Shown: piece by piece, positions 17,312 to 26,459 of the stretch
How positions within the stretch are numbered: the first letter of the stretch is position 1
How the letters are laid out: each line of letters begins with the position of its first letter
Position numbers and translations under genes: made by a program
NCBI RefSeq assembly: GCF_002077175.1
Contig: NZ_CP014943.1
Coordinates: forward strand, 558,001-622,000
Length of the DNA: 64,000 nucleotides
Direction of reading: 5' to 3'
Source: Colwellia sp. PAMC 21821
GTDB lineage: Bacteria; Pseudomonadota; Gammaproteobacteria; Enterobacterales; Alteromonadaceae
Notes under the pieces: model-generated
What the model was told of the DNA's origin: nothing
What the model saw: only the letters and a program-made list of their open reading frames with translations
The model's database searches: none

Positions 17312-18097
17312 CTAAAGGTTTGCTGGGGTTTCAACAATTCCGTATTTATTTTTCATGTCAGCTATTTGCTGGCTGTATTCATTTAAGAACAGATCAAACT
17401 CTTGAATAATTTCAGGATGTAAAATAGTAGAAAAATGAAAAGCATAACGCTCATGTTTAATATGTTTATTCAGTACAATCGCGTCTTGATCTTTGTTTAA
17501 TAACTGAAGATTGTAATCAATCACATTTTTTTCAATATTGATCGCATCAATATTACCATACAATAAATGCTTAACTAAGCTATAAGCGGAAGAATTTTCA
17601 ACTAATTCAATTGTATTATTATCCACTCTGTCGTACCAAAGTGTTGGAAAAAAACCAAAAATAGTGCCCAAACGTTTAATGGCCTCTCGAGGCATGTTTT
17701 TATTTTTTTTCAAGACAAAAGTACCGGCAATTAAGTACAAGACTGGTTGACTGAAGGTGAGCTTTAATTTTTTACTTTCACCAGAACGCCAACGTTCGTT
17801 ATCGGGAAATTTAAAATCTATTGTTTCTTCAACATACCATTTATCAAATCGCTTCACCGGTAGTGCGACAAATTTGAATTTATAACCTTGATGGCGAAAA
17901 AAAGTGCTTAACAATTCTTTAGTAAAGCTATTGCGGTCAAATCCCTCGGCAGAAAAATCGTATAAGGGATAATAACTAACATCCTCTACACCAATAACGT
18001 ACTCTTTAGCCTGTAGGGTGTTAAAGCCAAAAGATGACATAACAATGAAGGAAATCAGTAACGTATTTAATAGCCATAACTTTTCTAATTGCTTCAA
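17312..18097 (-). CDS. Exported solute-binding-like protein (SBP type 3 fold)
   Basis: 261 residues. The start is TTG at 18097, supported by GAGG 8 bases upstream. A signal peptide (hydrophobic 8-26, cleavage near LQA-KE) is followed by KEYVIGVEDVSYYPLYDFSAEG and, later, KLKLTFSQPVLYLIAGTFVLKK, the lobe pattern of extracellular amino-acid-binding proteins. There is no permease or ATPase gene nearby, so transport is doubtful; orphan proteins of this type in Alteromonadales often have unknown sensory roles. Divergent from cinA. Confidence 0.65.
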   Translation of the reverse strand: MKQLEKLWLLNTLLISFIVMSSFGFNTLQAKEYVIGVEDVSYYPLYDFSAEGFDRNSFTKELLSTFFRHQGYKFKFVALPVKRFDKWYVEETIDFKFPDNERWRSGESKKLKLTFSQPVLYLIAGTFVLKKNKNMPREAIKRLGTIFGFFPTLWYDRVDNNTIELVENSSAYSLVKHLLYGNIDAINIEKNVIDYNLQLLNKDQDAIVLNKHIKHERYAFHFSTILHPEIIQEFDLFLNEYSQQIADMKNKYGIVETPANL

Positions 18098-18273
18098 TTG
18101 TACGCCTCACTTACCTTGCATTGAATCTGTTTTAATAATAATAGTTCAAATCACAGCCTGTGTAAAAAACAACCTATGCAAAAACAACCAAAACATAATT
18201 AGCTAAATTTTCTGCGCAATCATTAAGTTTTTTCGTTAACATAAACCACAATGGAATTGAACTTTGGAGCCGC

Positions 18274-19572
18274 ATGACTACTCACGTAAACATATTATTG
18301 ACCGGTAATGAATTGATGAATGGCGATGTTATTGATACTAACTCAGTAATGTTTGCACAGCAGCTCAATGACATTGGCTTAAGTATTAGAAAAAAAGTCA
18401 CCATTGCTGATGATTTACTCCTTTTACAGGCAGAAATAGTTCAGCTGACTCAAACAGCACAAGTCCTTATTATTAACGGTGGTTTGGGCCCTACGATTGA
18501 CGACCTTACATCACAAGCATTAGCCCAAGCATGCGGTGTTGAGCTGCACCTCAATCCTGAAGCCCATTTGCATCTACAAAAATGGGCAGAGCGAAGAAAG
18601 ACCACACTCAATAAACCTAATTTAAAACAAGCCTATTTGCCTGTAGGCTGTGAAATTGTTGCTAATGAAACCGGCAGTGCTGTTGGTTTTAGTATTAAGT
18701 TAGGCCAGTGCCTGATTATTTGTACTCCTGGGGTGCCAAGTGAATTAACTCACATGCTAAAAGATGAAATAATTCCTAATTTACAGCAGCTATTCCCGAT
18801 GCCCACCAAGCATAACCTTGTTCGATTGCAGACTTTTGGTCTTGGTGAATCAACCTTACAGGCATTAGTGAATGACAACCTCCCTGACTGGCCAAGTGAA
18901 ATAGAAATTGGCTTCCGTGCGGCAATGCCTGTGCTTGAAATAAAGTTAAGCGCTCAATGCGCTAAAGGTAAAACGATATTGCCACAATGGCAGGATAAAT
19001 TAAGTGGCTTGTTAGGCGACCATATTCTCTCAACGGGCAAGAATAACCATACCACTATTGCCGATTACCTTGTGCCCTTACTGATTAAAAAACAGCAAAA
19101 AATCACCCTTGCAGAGTCTTGTACCGGCGGGTTAATTGCAAGCCAAATTACCGCGATACCTGGGGCTTCAGCAGTTTTTGAAGCAGGTTTTGTCACCTAT
19201 TCCAATGATATGAAAAGTAAAATGATCGATGTACCAGCAGCAACGTTAGTTAATCATGGCGCTGTTAGCGAAGAAACGGTGTTAGCCATGGCTAAAGGTG
19301 CTTTAGCAAGGTCTAATGCCGACTATGTCATCGCAGTTTCCGGTATAGCAGGGCCCGATGGCGGCACAAAAGATAAACCTGTTGGCTCAGTTTGGATAGC
19401 CTGGGGAAATCAGCAAGCCTTGCATGCTAAGTATTATTGTATTCCTGCCGTTAGACAATATTTCCAGCAAATTGTCGCCGCTCGCAGTTTAGATTTAATC
19501 CGACGAAATTTAATAAACAGTCAAGAACGTCCCCACTACGACAAAACAAGTTATAAAAATAACACGCATTAA
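18274..19572 (+). CDS. cinA: CinA-family nicotinamide-nucleotide amidohydrolase, two-domain
   Basis: 432 residues with both CinA domains. The N-terminal molybdopterin-binding-like (COG1058) domain, residues 1-about 170, starts VNILLTGNELMNGDVIDTNS and has INGGLGPTIDD; this type can act as ADP-ribose pyrophosphatase. The C-terminal PncC domain, about 270-420, has LAESCTGGLIASQIT and AVSGIAGPDGGTKDKPVGSVW and deamidates nicotinamide mononucleotide for NAD salvage. Many gammaproteobacteria have only the short PncC form. Not beside recA here. Confidence 0.88.
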   Translation: MTTHVNILLTGNELMNGDVIDTNSVMFAQQLNDIGLSIRKKVTIADDLLLLQAEIVQLTQTAQVLIINGGLGPTIDDLTSQALAQACGVELHLNPEAHLHLQKWAERRKTTLNKPNLKQAYLPVGCEIVANETGSAVGFSIKLGQCLIICTPGVPSELTHMLKDEIIPNLQQLFPMPTKHNLVRLQTFGLGESTLQALVNDNLPDWPSEIEIGFRAAMPVLEIKLSAQCAKGKTILPQWQDKLSGLLGDHILSTGKNNHTTIADYLVPLLIKKQQKITLAESCTGGLIASQITAIPGASAVFEAGFVTYSNDMKSKMIDVPAATLVNHGAVSEETVLAMAKGALARSNADYVIAVSGIAGPDGGTKDKPVGSVWIAWGNQQALHAKYYCIPAVRQYFQQIVAARSLDLIRRNLINSQERPHYDKTSYKNNTH

Positions 19573-19639
19573 CGATCCTGTTTTATAGACAGGAAAAATG
19601 CGCAAATACCAAAGTGTATTTGTTAATAGCTCAGTCGTT

Positions 19640-19715
19640 TTATACCAATTGGATTGATTAAGTGATCTACTTTTCATAAGGAAAAATGAGCCGCTAATTA
19701 ATCAACTTGGTATAA
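19640..19715. repeat. Miniature repeat, copy B (internally deleted)
   Basis: 76 bases, TTATACCAA at the left and TTGGTATAA at the right, forming terminal inverted repeats of about 20 imperfect bases. Compared with the copy at 19978 it lacks the interior between two AAAAATG direct repeats, keeping exactly one AAAAATG. Non-coding. Confidence 0.85.
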
Positions 19716-19977
19716 GGCAATATGCTCTTAAAATATTTAACAAACTGCATACAGGCAATAATAATTAAATAACTGACATAGTAGTGGATTGTTTTAACGA
19801 GTAGAAATAATCGACAAATTAGTGAGATATGTATCGATTTACAAGGTTATACTCAGGTAAACGCTAGGTTTTATATTGCTTAGTAATTTAAATGTTTATA
19901 TATTTGGAGTATTTAAATATTGCTAATAGTTCGAATGTATTTGAAGCAATAAATTTCAATAGTAGATTTGATAAAAG
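19716..19977. other. AT-rich spacer between two miniature repeats
   Basis: No gene, terminator or clear promoter is visible. The stretch separates repeat copies B and C downstream of cinA. Confidence 0.4.
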
Positions 19978-20144
19978 TTATACCAATTTGATTCATTAAA
20001 TGATCCACTTTTTTATAAGGAAAAATGGATAATGATAAGGCATAAAATGTAGTCAGTAGTTATGCTACTTATAAACTTTATAACGCCGTCGTTATTCATT
20101 TTAACCATTAAAAATGAGCCGCTAATTAATCAACTTGATATTAA
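19978..20144. repeat. Miniature repeat, copy C (longest)
   Basis: About 167 bases with TTATACCAATTTGATT at the left and the inverted counterpart AATTAATCAACTTGATATTAA near the right end (last bases diverged). It contains AAAAATG twice (20021-20027 and 20110-20116), the pair that brackets the deletion in copy B, and an extra 32 bases compared with copy A. No coding capacity. Confidence 0.85.
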
Positions 20145-20205
20145 GTGTACTTAAAGCGTTAAGATAAAAAGTACCTAATAACTCATTAATAAAAAGGAGA
20201 ATACT

Positions 20206-20532
20206 TTGATTGAAAAAAATTTTATAACCAGTGGTCGAAATACTATTATTCATAAAAATAGAAAAATTGATCTACTTGTGGTTAATGGTAATCATCCAGT
20301 AGTAATAGTCGGCCATGCTGGTATCGATTTATATGACGGTGTTATGCCAACAAAACGTTCTGAGGCGAAAAAAGCCTACCAAGAGCTTCTTGATGTTAGT
20401 ACAGCTGAAGTATTTGGCGAAGAAAAAACCTTAATATTTGTTCAAGCATTAGACAATAAAGAATATAAATTAGATTATTCAAAAGTAGGCACAGTAAATT
20501 TTATTAAAGTTCATCAACAAAATTACATTTAG
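20206..20532 (+). CDS. Small hypothetical protein upstream of FapA-family gene
   Basis: 108 residues, no signal peptide. The start is TTG, chosen because AAGGAGA (20194-20200) sits 5-6 bases upstream and no ATG fits. The pattern of short strands with IDLLVVNGNHPVVIVGHAGIDLYDG suggests a compact beta fold; no family is recognised. It ends 37 bases before the FapA-family gene on the same strand, so the two are probably one transcript. Confidence 0.6.
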   Translation: MIEKNFITSGRNTIIHKNRKIDLLVVNGNHPVVIVGHAGIDLYDGVMPTKRSEAKKAYQELLDVSTAEVFGEEKTLIFVQALDNKEYKLDYSKVGTVNFIKVHQQNYI

Positions 20533-20569
20533 AAACGATGATTTTTTTTAAAAATGGAGTTATACGCGT

Positions 20570-22255
20570 GTGACCCAGGCAAGTTTAGTAAGTAACGATA
20601 AAAATAACATCGATCTAGTGCTGTCTCCAATAAAAACTAAGACTCCACTGACGGTAGCAGATATTCATACGCTAGTTGAAAGTTCGGCATACAATAACCT
20701 GTATGTGGTAAACGGTAATATTAAAAATGCCATCGCTGAGCTAAAAAGTGTTTTAAAGCCTCTACAAGAAAACCATACCGGTCGTGAAATAAAATACCAA
20801 ATACTTGAGCGTCGCGATGCGATTTTCGCCATTAATATTGATAATGACAACATGTCAGCTACGGCTGAGATTACCACTGCACTTGGTGGTAAACACCTGA
20901 GTCCAAAAGAAATACTTGAAGCAGCTCAGGCAGCTAATGTGTGTAAAGGCTTCAGTAAAGATGCATTGGTAAAGCTTGCCGAGCGAGCATCTAAAGAACC
21001 TGCCGGTTCGATAGTAAAAGGTGAAATAGCTCACGGTAAATTACCGATAGACGGTAAAGACGCTTATATTAAGCATTTAGTAGAAAGTGCACAAGATAGA
21101 ATATTACGGCCAAAAGAACGTGAAGATGGCAGCGTTGATATGCGTGATCTTGGCGATATTATCTGTGTTAAAATAGGCGATCCTCTCGCAAAAAAAATCC
21201 CCTATACTTACGGTATTCCCGGCTATACCGTCACGGGTGAAATATTAGAATCTGCACCTGGTAACGATATTGAAATACGGGTTGGTGATGGCACCGTTTT
21301 AAGTGAAAAAAACAACAGTATTTTAGTTTCTACCTTAGTTGGACTTCCGCGCATTATCGAAAACGGTATGGAAGTTGACAGTGTTTATTACCTTAAAAAT
21401 GTTGATGTCAGCACTGGCCATGTTAGATTTGAAGGCAGCGTTATTATAGATGGTGACGTTGGGGAAGGCATGAAAGTATCAGCAACTGGCGATATTTCAA
21501 TCGGTGGTTTTGTACAATCGGCTACACTAGATGCCGGCAGAGATATAACCATTGGTACGGGTATTATTGGTAAAAAACAAGAAACGGAAGCTCTTGATAT
21601 AACTAAAGTTAGCATGAGCGTTAATATAAATGCCGGTGGTAAAGTATACGCAAAATACAGTCAATACGCTGATATTACCTGCGACTCATTACGCGTTGAG
21701 ACGCAAATGATGCACAATATTATTAAAGTTGATAAAACCCTTTGGGTTGGTAATAAAGACAGAGCCAATGGTAAACTTATTGCCGGTTATGTCAGTGCAG
21801 GCGAATCAGTTCGTGCCGGTACCATTGGTGCAACAGCAGGCAGTTTCACTATCATTACTTTCACAGATAAAATGAATGACTATATAGAAAGAATTGCAGA
21901 AATTGATCTGTCTATCAAAAGTGAATCCACACAATCCTCAGAATTAAGAATTGCCGCAAATAAATTAAAAAGTTTGCCTAAAGAGAAAGCAAAGCCCGAG
22001 ATGCTAGCAAAAGTAGTCTCTACTTATAAGTATCATACGAATAAAATAGCGGATTTACTTTTTGAAAAAGAGTCGCTTGAAGAAGTATTGCAAGAATATA
22101 TGAACAATGTCTATGTTGAAGCCAACGAACGTGTCTATCATGGCGTTCAAGTAATCGTTGGTGAGTTTCAAGAGAGATCTCGCCGTGAATATGGTCCAAG
22201 TCGCTTTAAATTTAAAGAACGAAAAATTCACATAGACCCGATAGTTTCAACGTAA
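20570..22255 (+). CDS. FapA (DUF342) family protein
   Basis: 561 residues starting at GTG, with TGGAG about 10 bases upstream. A polar N-terminal region (1-about 170) is followed by the DUF342/FapA repeat region, a right-handed parallel beta-helix rich in glycine and strand turns: VRFEGSVIIDGDVGEGMKVSATGDISIGGFV and similar steps to about 420, then a helical coiled-coil stretch 430-510 (KMNDYIERIAEIDLSIKSE). Proteobacterial FapA proteins (for instance in Vibrio) relate to motility, cell-surface or cAMP-linked signalling through CRR/EIIA contacts; the role here is not known. Confidence 0.85.
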   Translation: MTQASLVSNDKNNIDLVLSPIKTKTPLTVADIHTLVESSAYNNLYVVNGNIKNAIAELKSVLKPLQENHTGREIKYQILERRDAIFAINIDNDNMSATAEITTALGGKHLSPKEILEAAQAANVCKGFSKDALVKLAERASKEPAGSIVKGEIAHGKLPIDGKDAYIKHLVESAQDRILRPKEREDGSVDMRDLGDIICVKIGDPLAKKIPYTYGIPGYTVTGEILESAPGNDIEIRVGDGTVLSEKNNSILVSTLVGLPRIIENGMEVDSVYYLKNVDVSTGHVRFEGSVIIDGDVGEGMKVSATGDISIGGFVQSATLDAGRDITIGTGIIGKKQETEALDITKVSMSVNINAGGKVYAKYSQYADITCDSLRVETQMMHNIIKVDKTLWVGNKDRANGKLIAGYVSAGESVRAGTIGATAGSFTIITFTDKMNDYIERIAEIDLSIKSESTQSSELRIAANKLKSLPKEKAKPEMLAKVVSTYKYHTNKIADLLFEKESLEEVLQEYMNNVYVEANERVYHGVQVIVGEFQERSRREYGPSRFKFKERKIHIDPIVST

Positions 22256-22295
22256 AAATCTACGCTATAACCCTTATAAAATATGGAGTCTTGCT

Positions 22296-23069
22296 ATGGC
22301 ATTTATTGCCCGCAGCTTATTAATTACTTGTTTATGTATCAGCGCAGCAAATGCTCAACAATGTGATATTAATTTCAATTATGGCGTGATCATTGACCCT
22401 AATCACCTTCGCATTGTTAATAAGGGTCAAACCTATGTGCAAATAAACGGTCAGCATCAACTTTTTGTTAATGGCAGAGAGATCTCCCTTAACAACGAAC
22501 AAAAAAACCAATTAAGCGAATACACTAAAGGGATTCGCTCTCAAGTGCCTGCTATAGTTTCAATTGCTATTGAAGGGGTTGAGCTTGGACTGAAAGCTGT
22601 TAATAAGGTTATTAGCAGCTTAACGGGTGAAAACAGCGCGTCACATCAACAGTTTCAAGACAAGTTTGATGAAATGAAATGGCGACTGCGTTCCCGTTTT
22701 AATCATAGTGATGAAAGCTACTATATTGCGCCACAAGACTTTGATGACTTTGATGAAATTTTTGCTGGCGAATTTGAAAAAGAAATAGAAACAATTGTTA
22801 CTGACTCTGTCGGCACTATTTTAGTAGCGGTTGGTGAAGCCATGACTCATCGAGAAGAACAAAGTACTGAACAACGCGTCGAAACCTTTGACCAGCGCAT
22901 TGAAACGATGGGAAATGATATAAAACTCGATATTAGCAATCAAGCTAACGCTCTGGAAAATAAAGCGGAAATCATTTGTGCAAGCCTCATAAAACTTAAT
23001 CAGATTGAGAACGAGCTACAGCTGGGCATTCCAGCCTTAGTCGATTTTAACTTAATAGAAACTAATTAA
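22296..23069 (+). CDS. YggN-like (DUF2884) exported protein
   Basis: 257 residues with a signal peptide ending SAANA before Q21Q, so mature from about residue 21. The mature part starts CDINFNYGVIIDPNHLRIV, the typical DUF2884 opening, and continues with KGQTYVQINGQHQLFVNGREISL; the second half is helical and acidic. Family members such as E. coli YggN are periplasmic proteins of unknown function. GGAG lies about 9 bases before the ATG. It follows the FapA gene by 40 bases, same strand. Confidence 0.8.
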   Translation: MAFIARSLLITCLCISAANAQQCDINFNYGVIIDPNHLRIVNKGQTYVQINGQHQLFVNGREISLNNEQKNQLSEYTKGIRSQVPAIVSIAIEGVELGLKAVNKVISSLTGENSASHQQFQDKFDEMKWRLRSRFNHSDESYYIAPQDFDDFDEIFAGEFEKEIETIVTDSVGTILVAVGEAMTHREEQSTEQRVETFDQRIETMGNDIKLDISNQANALENKAEIICASLIKLNQIENELQLGIPALVDFNLIETN

Positions 23070-23227
23070 CCTATCTAGGGCTTACCTAGGCGCGTTAGAT
23101 AAACTTACTAAGATATTTACCCCCAATAAATCTTCAAAATAGACATTTAAAACTGTGTTATAGAAAAAAATTAGAGTTAATTATTGGCTAATAATATTAA
23201 AATAAACCAGTAATTAACTCTCTAGCA

Positions 23228-23989
23228 TTACAACTCTTTACTTATATCCCAAAGATAATCTTGATGACTGGTACAGATTTCACTAAATTCTTCACTATGT
23301 TTATTATTTTTGCCATAAAGCGTATCAAGAATACGTTCTTGCGCTTTTAATAAATCAGAATAATTATCTGCTGTGGCCGTTTGTAATCGACGGTACTTTC
23401 CGCCTAGCACATGAGACATCCAACCCCATGATGTTAGTTTACCTTTACCTACTTCGGCATTAAATACGGGCGCGAAATGTTTTTTAAAAATTTCATCGGC
23501 TTCTTCTTCACCTGAAAAGCTACATTCCATGTAAACAGATAAACTAGCTTTACCGCGAGTTGCACCGTCTAAAGCAGGCCGACTACCTGTAACATATTGC
23601 CAAATATAATCTTCATGGGATTTACAGCCTCGGCCAACGGCATCAATACTATCCCCGAAAACATCTGAGAACTTTTCGTTCATGGAATCTTGAGCAGCAA
23701 ATAGTGCGTCGATGCTCGGTGCTGAATGATACAAAATTCGGCGCCATTGTCCTCCTGTATGGTGTTTGAGCCAACCCCAGTTAGCGATAGTGCCACTTTT
23801 AACACTTGCGTTATAAATAGGAGCATAGTTTTTTAAAATTTGTTCATCTACAGCAGGCTCCTGCTCGGGTTCGCAATTAAAATATGTCGAATAAACAAAC
23901 ATTTCTGGCTTTTCTTCAGCAGCACAAAACACTGAAATTGGAATGAGTAGAACTGCGATTATTTTAGGTATAACTTTAGACAGGTTCAT
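23228..23989 (-). CDS. Exported protein with two homologous halves, unrecognised
   Basis: 253 residues with a signal peptide (cleavage near FCA-AE). The mature protein is two related units of about 100 residues: unit 1 has NYAPIYNASVKSGTIANWGW, GGQWRRI and SHEDYIW; unit 2 has HFAPVFNAEVGKGKLTSWGW, GGKYRRL and SHQDYLW. Each unit has one N-terminal and one C-terminal cysteine (for instance C39 and the one before KSHEDY), suggesting a disulfide per unit in the periplasm. The unit resembles small ferredoxin-like barrel folds, but no family is recognised. AAGGA precedes the ATG. Confidence 0.65.
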   Translation of the reverse strand: MNLSKVIPKIIAVLLIPISVFCAAEEKPEMFVYSTYFNCEPEQEPAVDEQILKNYAPIYNASVKSGTIANWGWLKHHTGGQWRRILYHSAPSIDALFAAQDSMNEKFSDVFGDSIDAVGRGCKSHEDYIWQYVTGSRPALDGATRGKASLSVYMECSFSGEEEADEIFKKHFAPVFNAEVGKGKLTSWGWMSHVLGGKYRRLQTATADNYSDLLKAQERILDTLYGKNNKHSEEFSEICTSHQDYLWDISKEL

Positions 23990-24428
23990 AGTAAATAATC
24001 CTTAATTTTTTAGTACACGTTGATAAATAAAAATACCTTTCATTCGTATGACTACAGACTAACCCTAGTACAATTATACGATTTCATTAGACTGATATAT
24101 TATAAAAAACTAAGCCTGGTATTCGATTCGTCTAAGCTAATTTCTAGCCGCTAAGTACCGTTTACCTAGGGAGTAATTAAAAAAATTAAAATAATAAGGA
24201 AGAAATTACCGAAAGGTCACAGACGAGGTCAAATCAACTTAGTGGCTTAACGTAGACTGTAGAAAACATTAATTTCGTAAGATCTGCGATGGCTAAGATG
24301 ACCATGCCATCGAGAAATTGCATAGTGGGTAGACACTTAATTTTTACAATAAAAAATTTAACCGTTCAACAACGTGCAGATCGACTAAATGTCGTGAAGC
24401 CATGGATGGCTAACAACGGAGTAAACAT
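23990..24428. other. Spacer without supported gene
   Basis: About 440 bases. It contains a 7-bp hairpin CGATGGC/GCCATCG (24287-24312) and, near 24395-24420, GTCGTGAAGCCATGGATGGC, which is close to the block at 34211-34229 (CCGTGATGCCATGAATGGC), a dispersed palindromic motif. An ATG-started frame here is not credible as a gene. Confidence 0.45.
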
Positions 24429-24454
24429 AAAAAAACCTGCAAAAAGCAGGTTTT
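24429..24454 (-). terminator. Terminator of the ETF:quinone oxidoreductase gene
   Basis: AAAACCTGC (24432-24440) pairs with GCAGGTTTT (24446-24454); read on the minus strand the stem is followed by a run of T. It lies 23 bases past the stop. Confidence 0.85.
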
Positions 24455-24476
24455 CTTATGTTTATTACCAACAATA

Positions 24477-26126
24477 TTACATGTTAGGGTAATTCGGGCC
24501 ACCGGTACCTTCTGGTGTAACCCAAGTAATATTTTGGCTCGGATCTTTTATGTCACAAGTTTTACAGTGCACACAGTTTTGCGAGTTAATAACAAACTTA
24601 TCACCCTCTGGTGTACTTTCAACTTCATATACACCCGCTGGACAATAAAGTCGCGCAGGCTCCGCATATTTAACTAAGTTAACCCCAATAGGAATGCTAC
24701 TATCAGCCAATTTCAAGTGGCATGGCTGCTCTTCTTCATGGTTAGTGTTCGATAAAAATACTGATGTCAGTTTATCAAAACTCAATTTATTATCAGGTTT
24801 TGGATAATTAATCACCGGTGCATCTGCCGCTAGCTTTAATTGCTCATGATCTAAGCTGTCATCTTTAAAGTTGAACGGTAACTTACCACCAAAAAAGTTT
24901 TGGTCTACGGTGTTATAAGCGCCGCCCCAAAAGGTGCCAAACTTGTGCATAGCAGGGCCAAAGTTGCGCGTATTATAGAGCTCTTCATATAACCAAGAGT
25001 TTTGAAATTTATCAGTAAAGTTGGTGAGATCTTTGCCACCTTCATCACCTGACACTAAGGCTTCAAAAATAGTTTCAGCCGCCAGCATGCCAGACTTCAT
25101 CGCGGTATGATTACCTTTAATTTTCGCGAAGTTAATAGTACCGGCATCACAGCCAACTAAAACAGCACCAGGCATGGTCATTTTAGGTAATGAGTTAAAA
25201 CCACCTTTCGCCATAGCTCTTGCGCCATAAGACACACGCTTACCACCTTCAAGGTATTGGGCAATTTTAGGGTGATGTTTGTAACGTTGGAATTCATCAA
25301 ACGGACTTAAATGCGGGTTGCTATAACTCAGGTCTACAATTAAGCCGACAAATACTTGGTTATTTTCTGCATGATATAAATAACCGCCACCGTTAGTGTC
25401 TTTTTCAAGCGGCCAACCAGCAGAATGAACCACTAAACCTTCTTGATGCTTTTCTGGGGCAATATCCCAAATTTCTTTAAAACCTAAACCATAATGCTGT
25501 GGTGATTTATCAGCATTTAAGGAAAATTTAGCGATAAGTTCTTTGCCTAAATGACCACGACAGCCTTCCGCAAACACCGTGTATTTAGCTTTTAGCTCCA
25601 TACCCGGCATAAATGAATCTTTCGGCTGACCTTCTTTGTCGAGCCCCATATCACCAGTAATAACACCGCCAACACTACCATCTTCATTATAAATAATGTC
25701 TTGTGCTGGAAAGCCTGGGAATATTTCAACGCCTAATTGCTCGGCCTGCTCGGCTAACCAACGGCAAACATTACCCATGCTAACAATATAATTGCCTTCG
25801 TTATGCATGGTTTTAGGCACACTAAAACTAGGTAATTTAACCGCGCTATCTTCGCCATTAAATAAATAAATATCATCGCCGGTAACCGCGGTGTTTAAAG
25901 GAGCGCCTTTTTCTTTCCAATCTGGAAATAGCTCAGTTAATGCGCGTGGTTCAAAAACAGCGCCAGAAAGAATATGAGCACCAACTTCAGAGCCCTTTTC
26001 AACTACGCACACCATGAGTTCTTGTTCTTTTTCTTGTGCTAACTTCATGAGTTGACAAGCTGTTGACAGGCCTGCAGGACCGGCACCAACAATTACAACG
26101 TCAAATTCCATTGATTCGCGTTCCAT
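24477..26126 (-). CDS. Electron transfer flavoprotein:ubiquinone oxidoreductase
   Basis: Passes electrons from reduced ETF, which collects them from acyl-CoA and related dehydrogenases, into the ubiquinone pool at the inner membrane. 549 residues: FAD motif DVVIVGAGPAGLSTA near the N-terminus, the GAHILSGAVFEPRAL segment, a central quinone-facing domain, and a C-terminal 4Fe-4S domain with YCPAGVYE and CVHCKTCDIKDP supplying the cysteines. GGGAGA precedes the ATG at 26126, so this start is preferred to the upstream ATG at 26141. Divergent from etfBA; two operator-like palindromes lie in its leader. Confidence 0.95.
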   Translation of the reverse strand: MERESMEFDVVIVGAGPAGLSTACQLMKLAQEKEQELMVCVVEKGSEVGAHILSGAVFEPRALTELFPDWKEKGAPLNTAVTGDDIYLFNGEDSAVKLPSFSVPKTMHNEGNYIVSMGNVCRWLAEQAEQLGVEIFPGFPAQDIIYNEDGSVGGVITGDMGLDKEGQPKDSFMPGMELKAKYTVFAEGCRGHLGKELIAKFSLNADKSPQHYGLGFKEIWDIAPEKHQEGLVVHSAGWPLEKDTNGGGYLYHAENNQVFVGLIVDLSYSNPHLSPFDEFQRYKHHPKIAQYLEGGKRVSYGARAMAKGGFNSLPKMTMPGAVLVGCDAGTINFAKIKGNHTAMKSGMLAAETIFEALVSGDEGGKDLTNFTDKFQNSWLYEELYNTRNFGPAMHKFGTFWGGAYNTVDQNFFGGKLPFNFKDDSLDHEQLKLAADAPVINYPKPDNKLSFDKLTSVFLSNTNHEEEQPCHLKLADSSIPIGVNLVKYAEPARLYCPAGVYEVESTPEGDKFVINSQNCVHCKTCDIKDPSQNITWVTPEGTGGPNYPNM

Positions 26127-26177
26127 AAGATCTCCCATCATTCAATTATTTATGTTTTTATGTTTTTCCTGAATAAA

Positions 26178-26229
26178 TCAAACACTCGTTTGATTTTCAA
26201 ACACCTGTTTGATAACATCAAACATTATA
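26178..26229 (-). promoter_or_regulatory. Two PsrA-like operators with a -10 box, ETF-QO leader
   Basis: TCAAACACTCGTTTGA (26178-26193) and TCAAACACCTGTTTGA (26197-26212) are near-perfect palindromes, both fitting CAAAC-N4-GTTTG, the published type of PsrA (TetR-family fatty-acid regulator) site; a half site TCAAAC follows at 26218. A perfect minus-strand TATAAT is at 26224-26229, so the sites fall just downstream of the likely start of transcription, where a bound repressor would block it. Confidence 0.65.
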
Positions 26230-26320
26230 GATATATTCGTGTTAAATACTATCTTGTATTGCATTTTTTACCGATATTATTTATTTAAAGGCAATTTGAC
26301 TGAACATACTGACAAAATAT

Positions 26321-26373
26321 GTTGACGAAAACATAGTCTACAAAGACGTTGACGTAAACAAAGTCTACAAGTA
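26321..26373. repeat. 27-bp direct repeat upstream of etfB
   Basis: Two adjacent copies of a 27-bp unit starting at 26321 and 26348, each with GTTGACG and AGTCTACAA, differing at few positions. It lies 87 bases before the etfB start and may bind a regulator of etfBA, but none can be named. Confidence 0.65.
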
Positions 26374-26459
26374 ATCTTTCAAACAAATATTTTAGCGTTA
26401 AACTAAATTCAATTTAGTTTAACCAACTTTACATACAACAAGCATAATCAGAGGCAACG

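Noticed and set aside
24289..24492. 67-residue plus-strand ORF
   Set aside because: It runs through the minus-strand terminator and into the ETF-QO end, has no ribosome site and no recognisable features.
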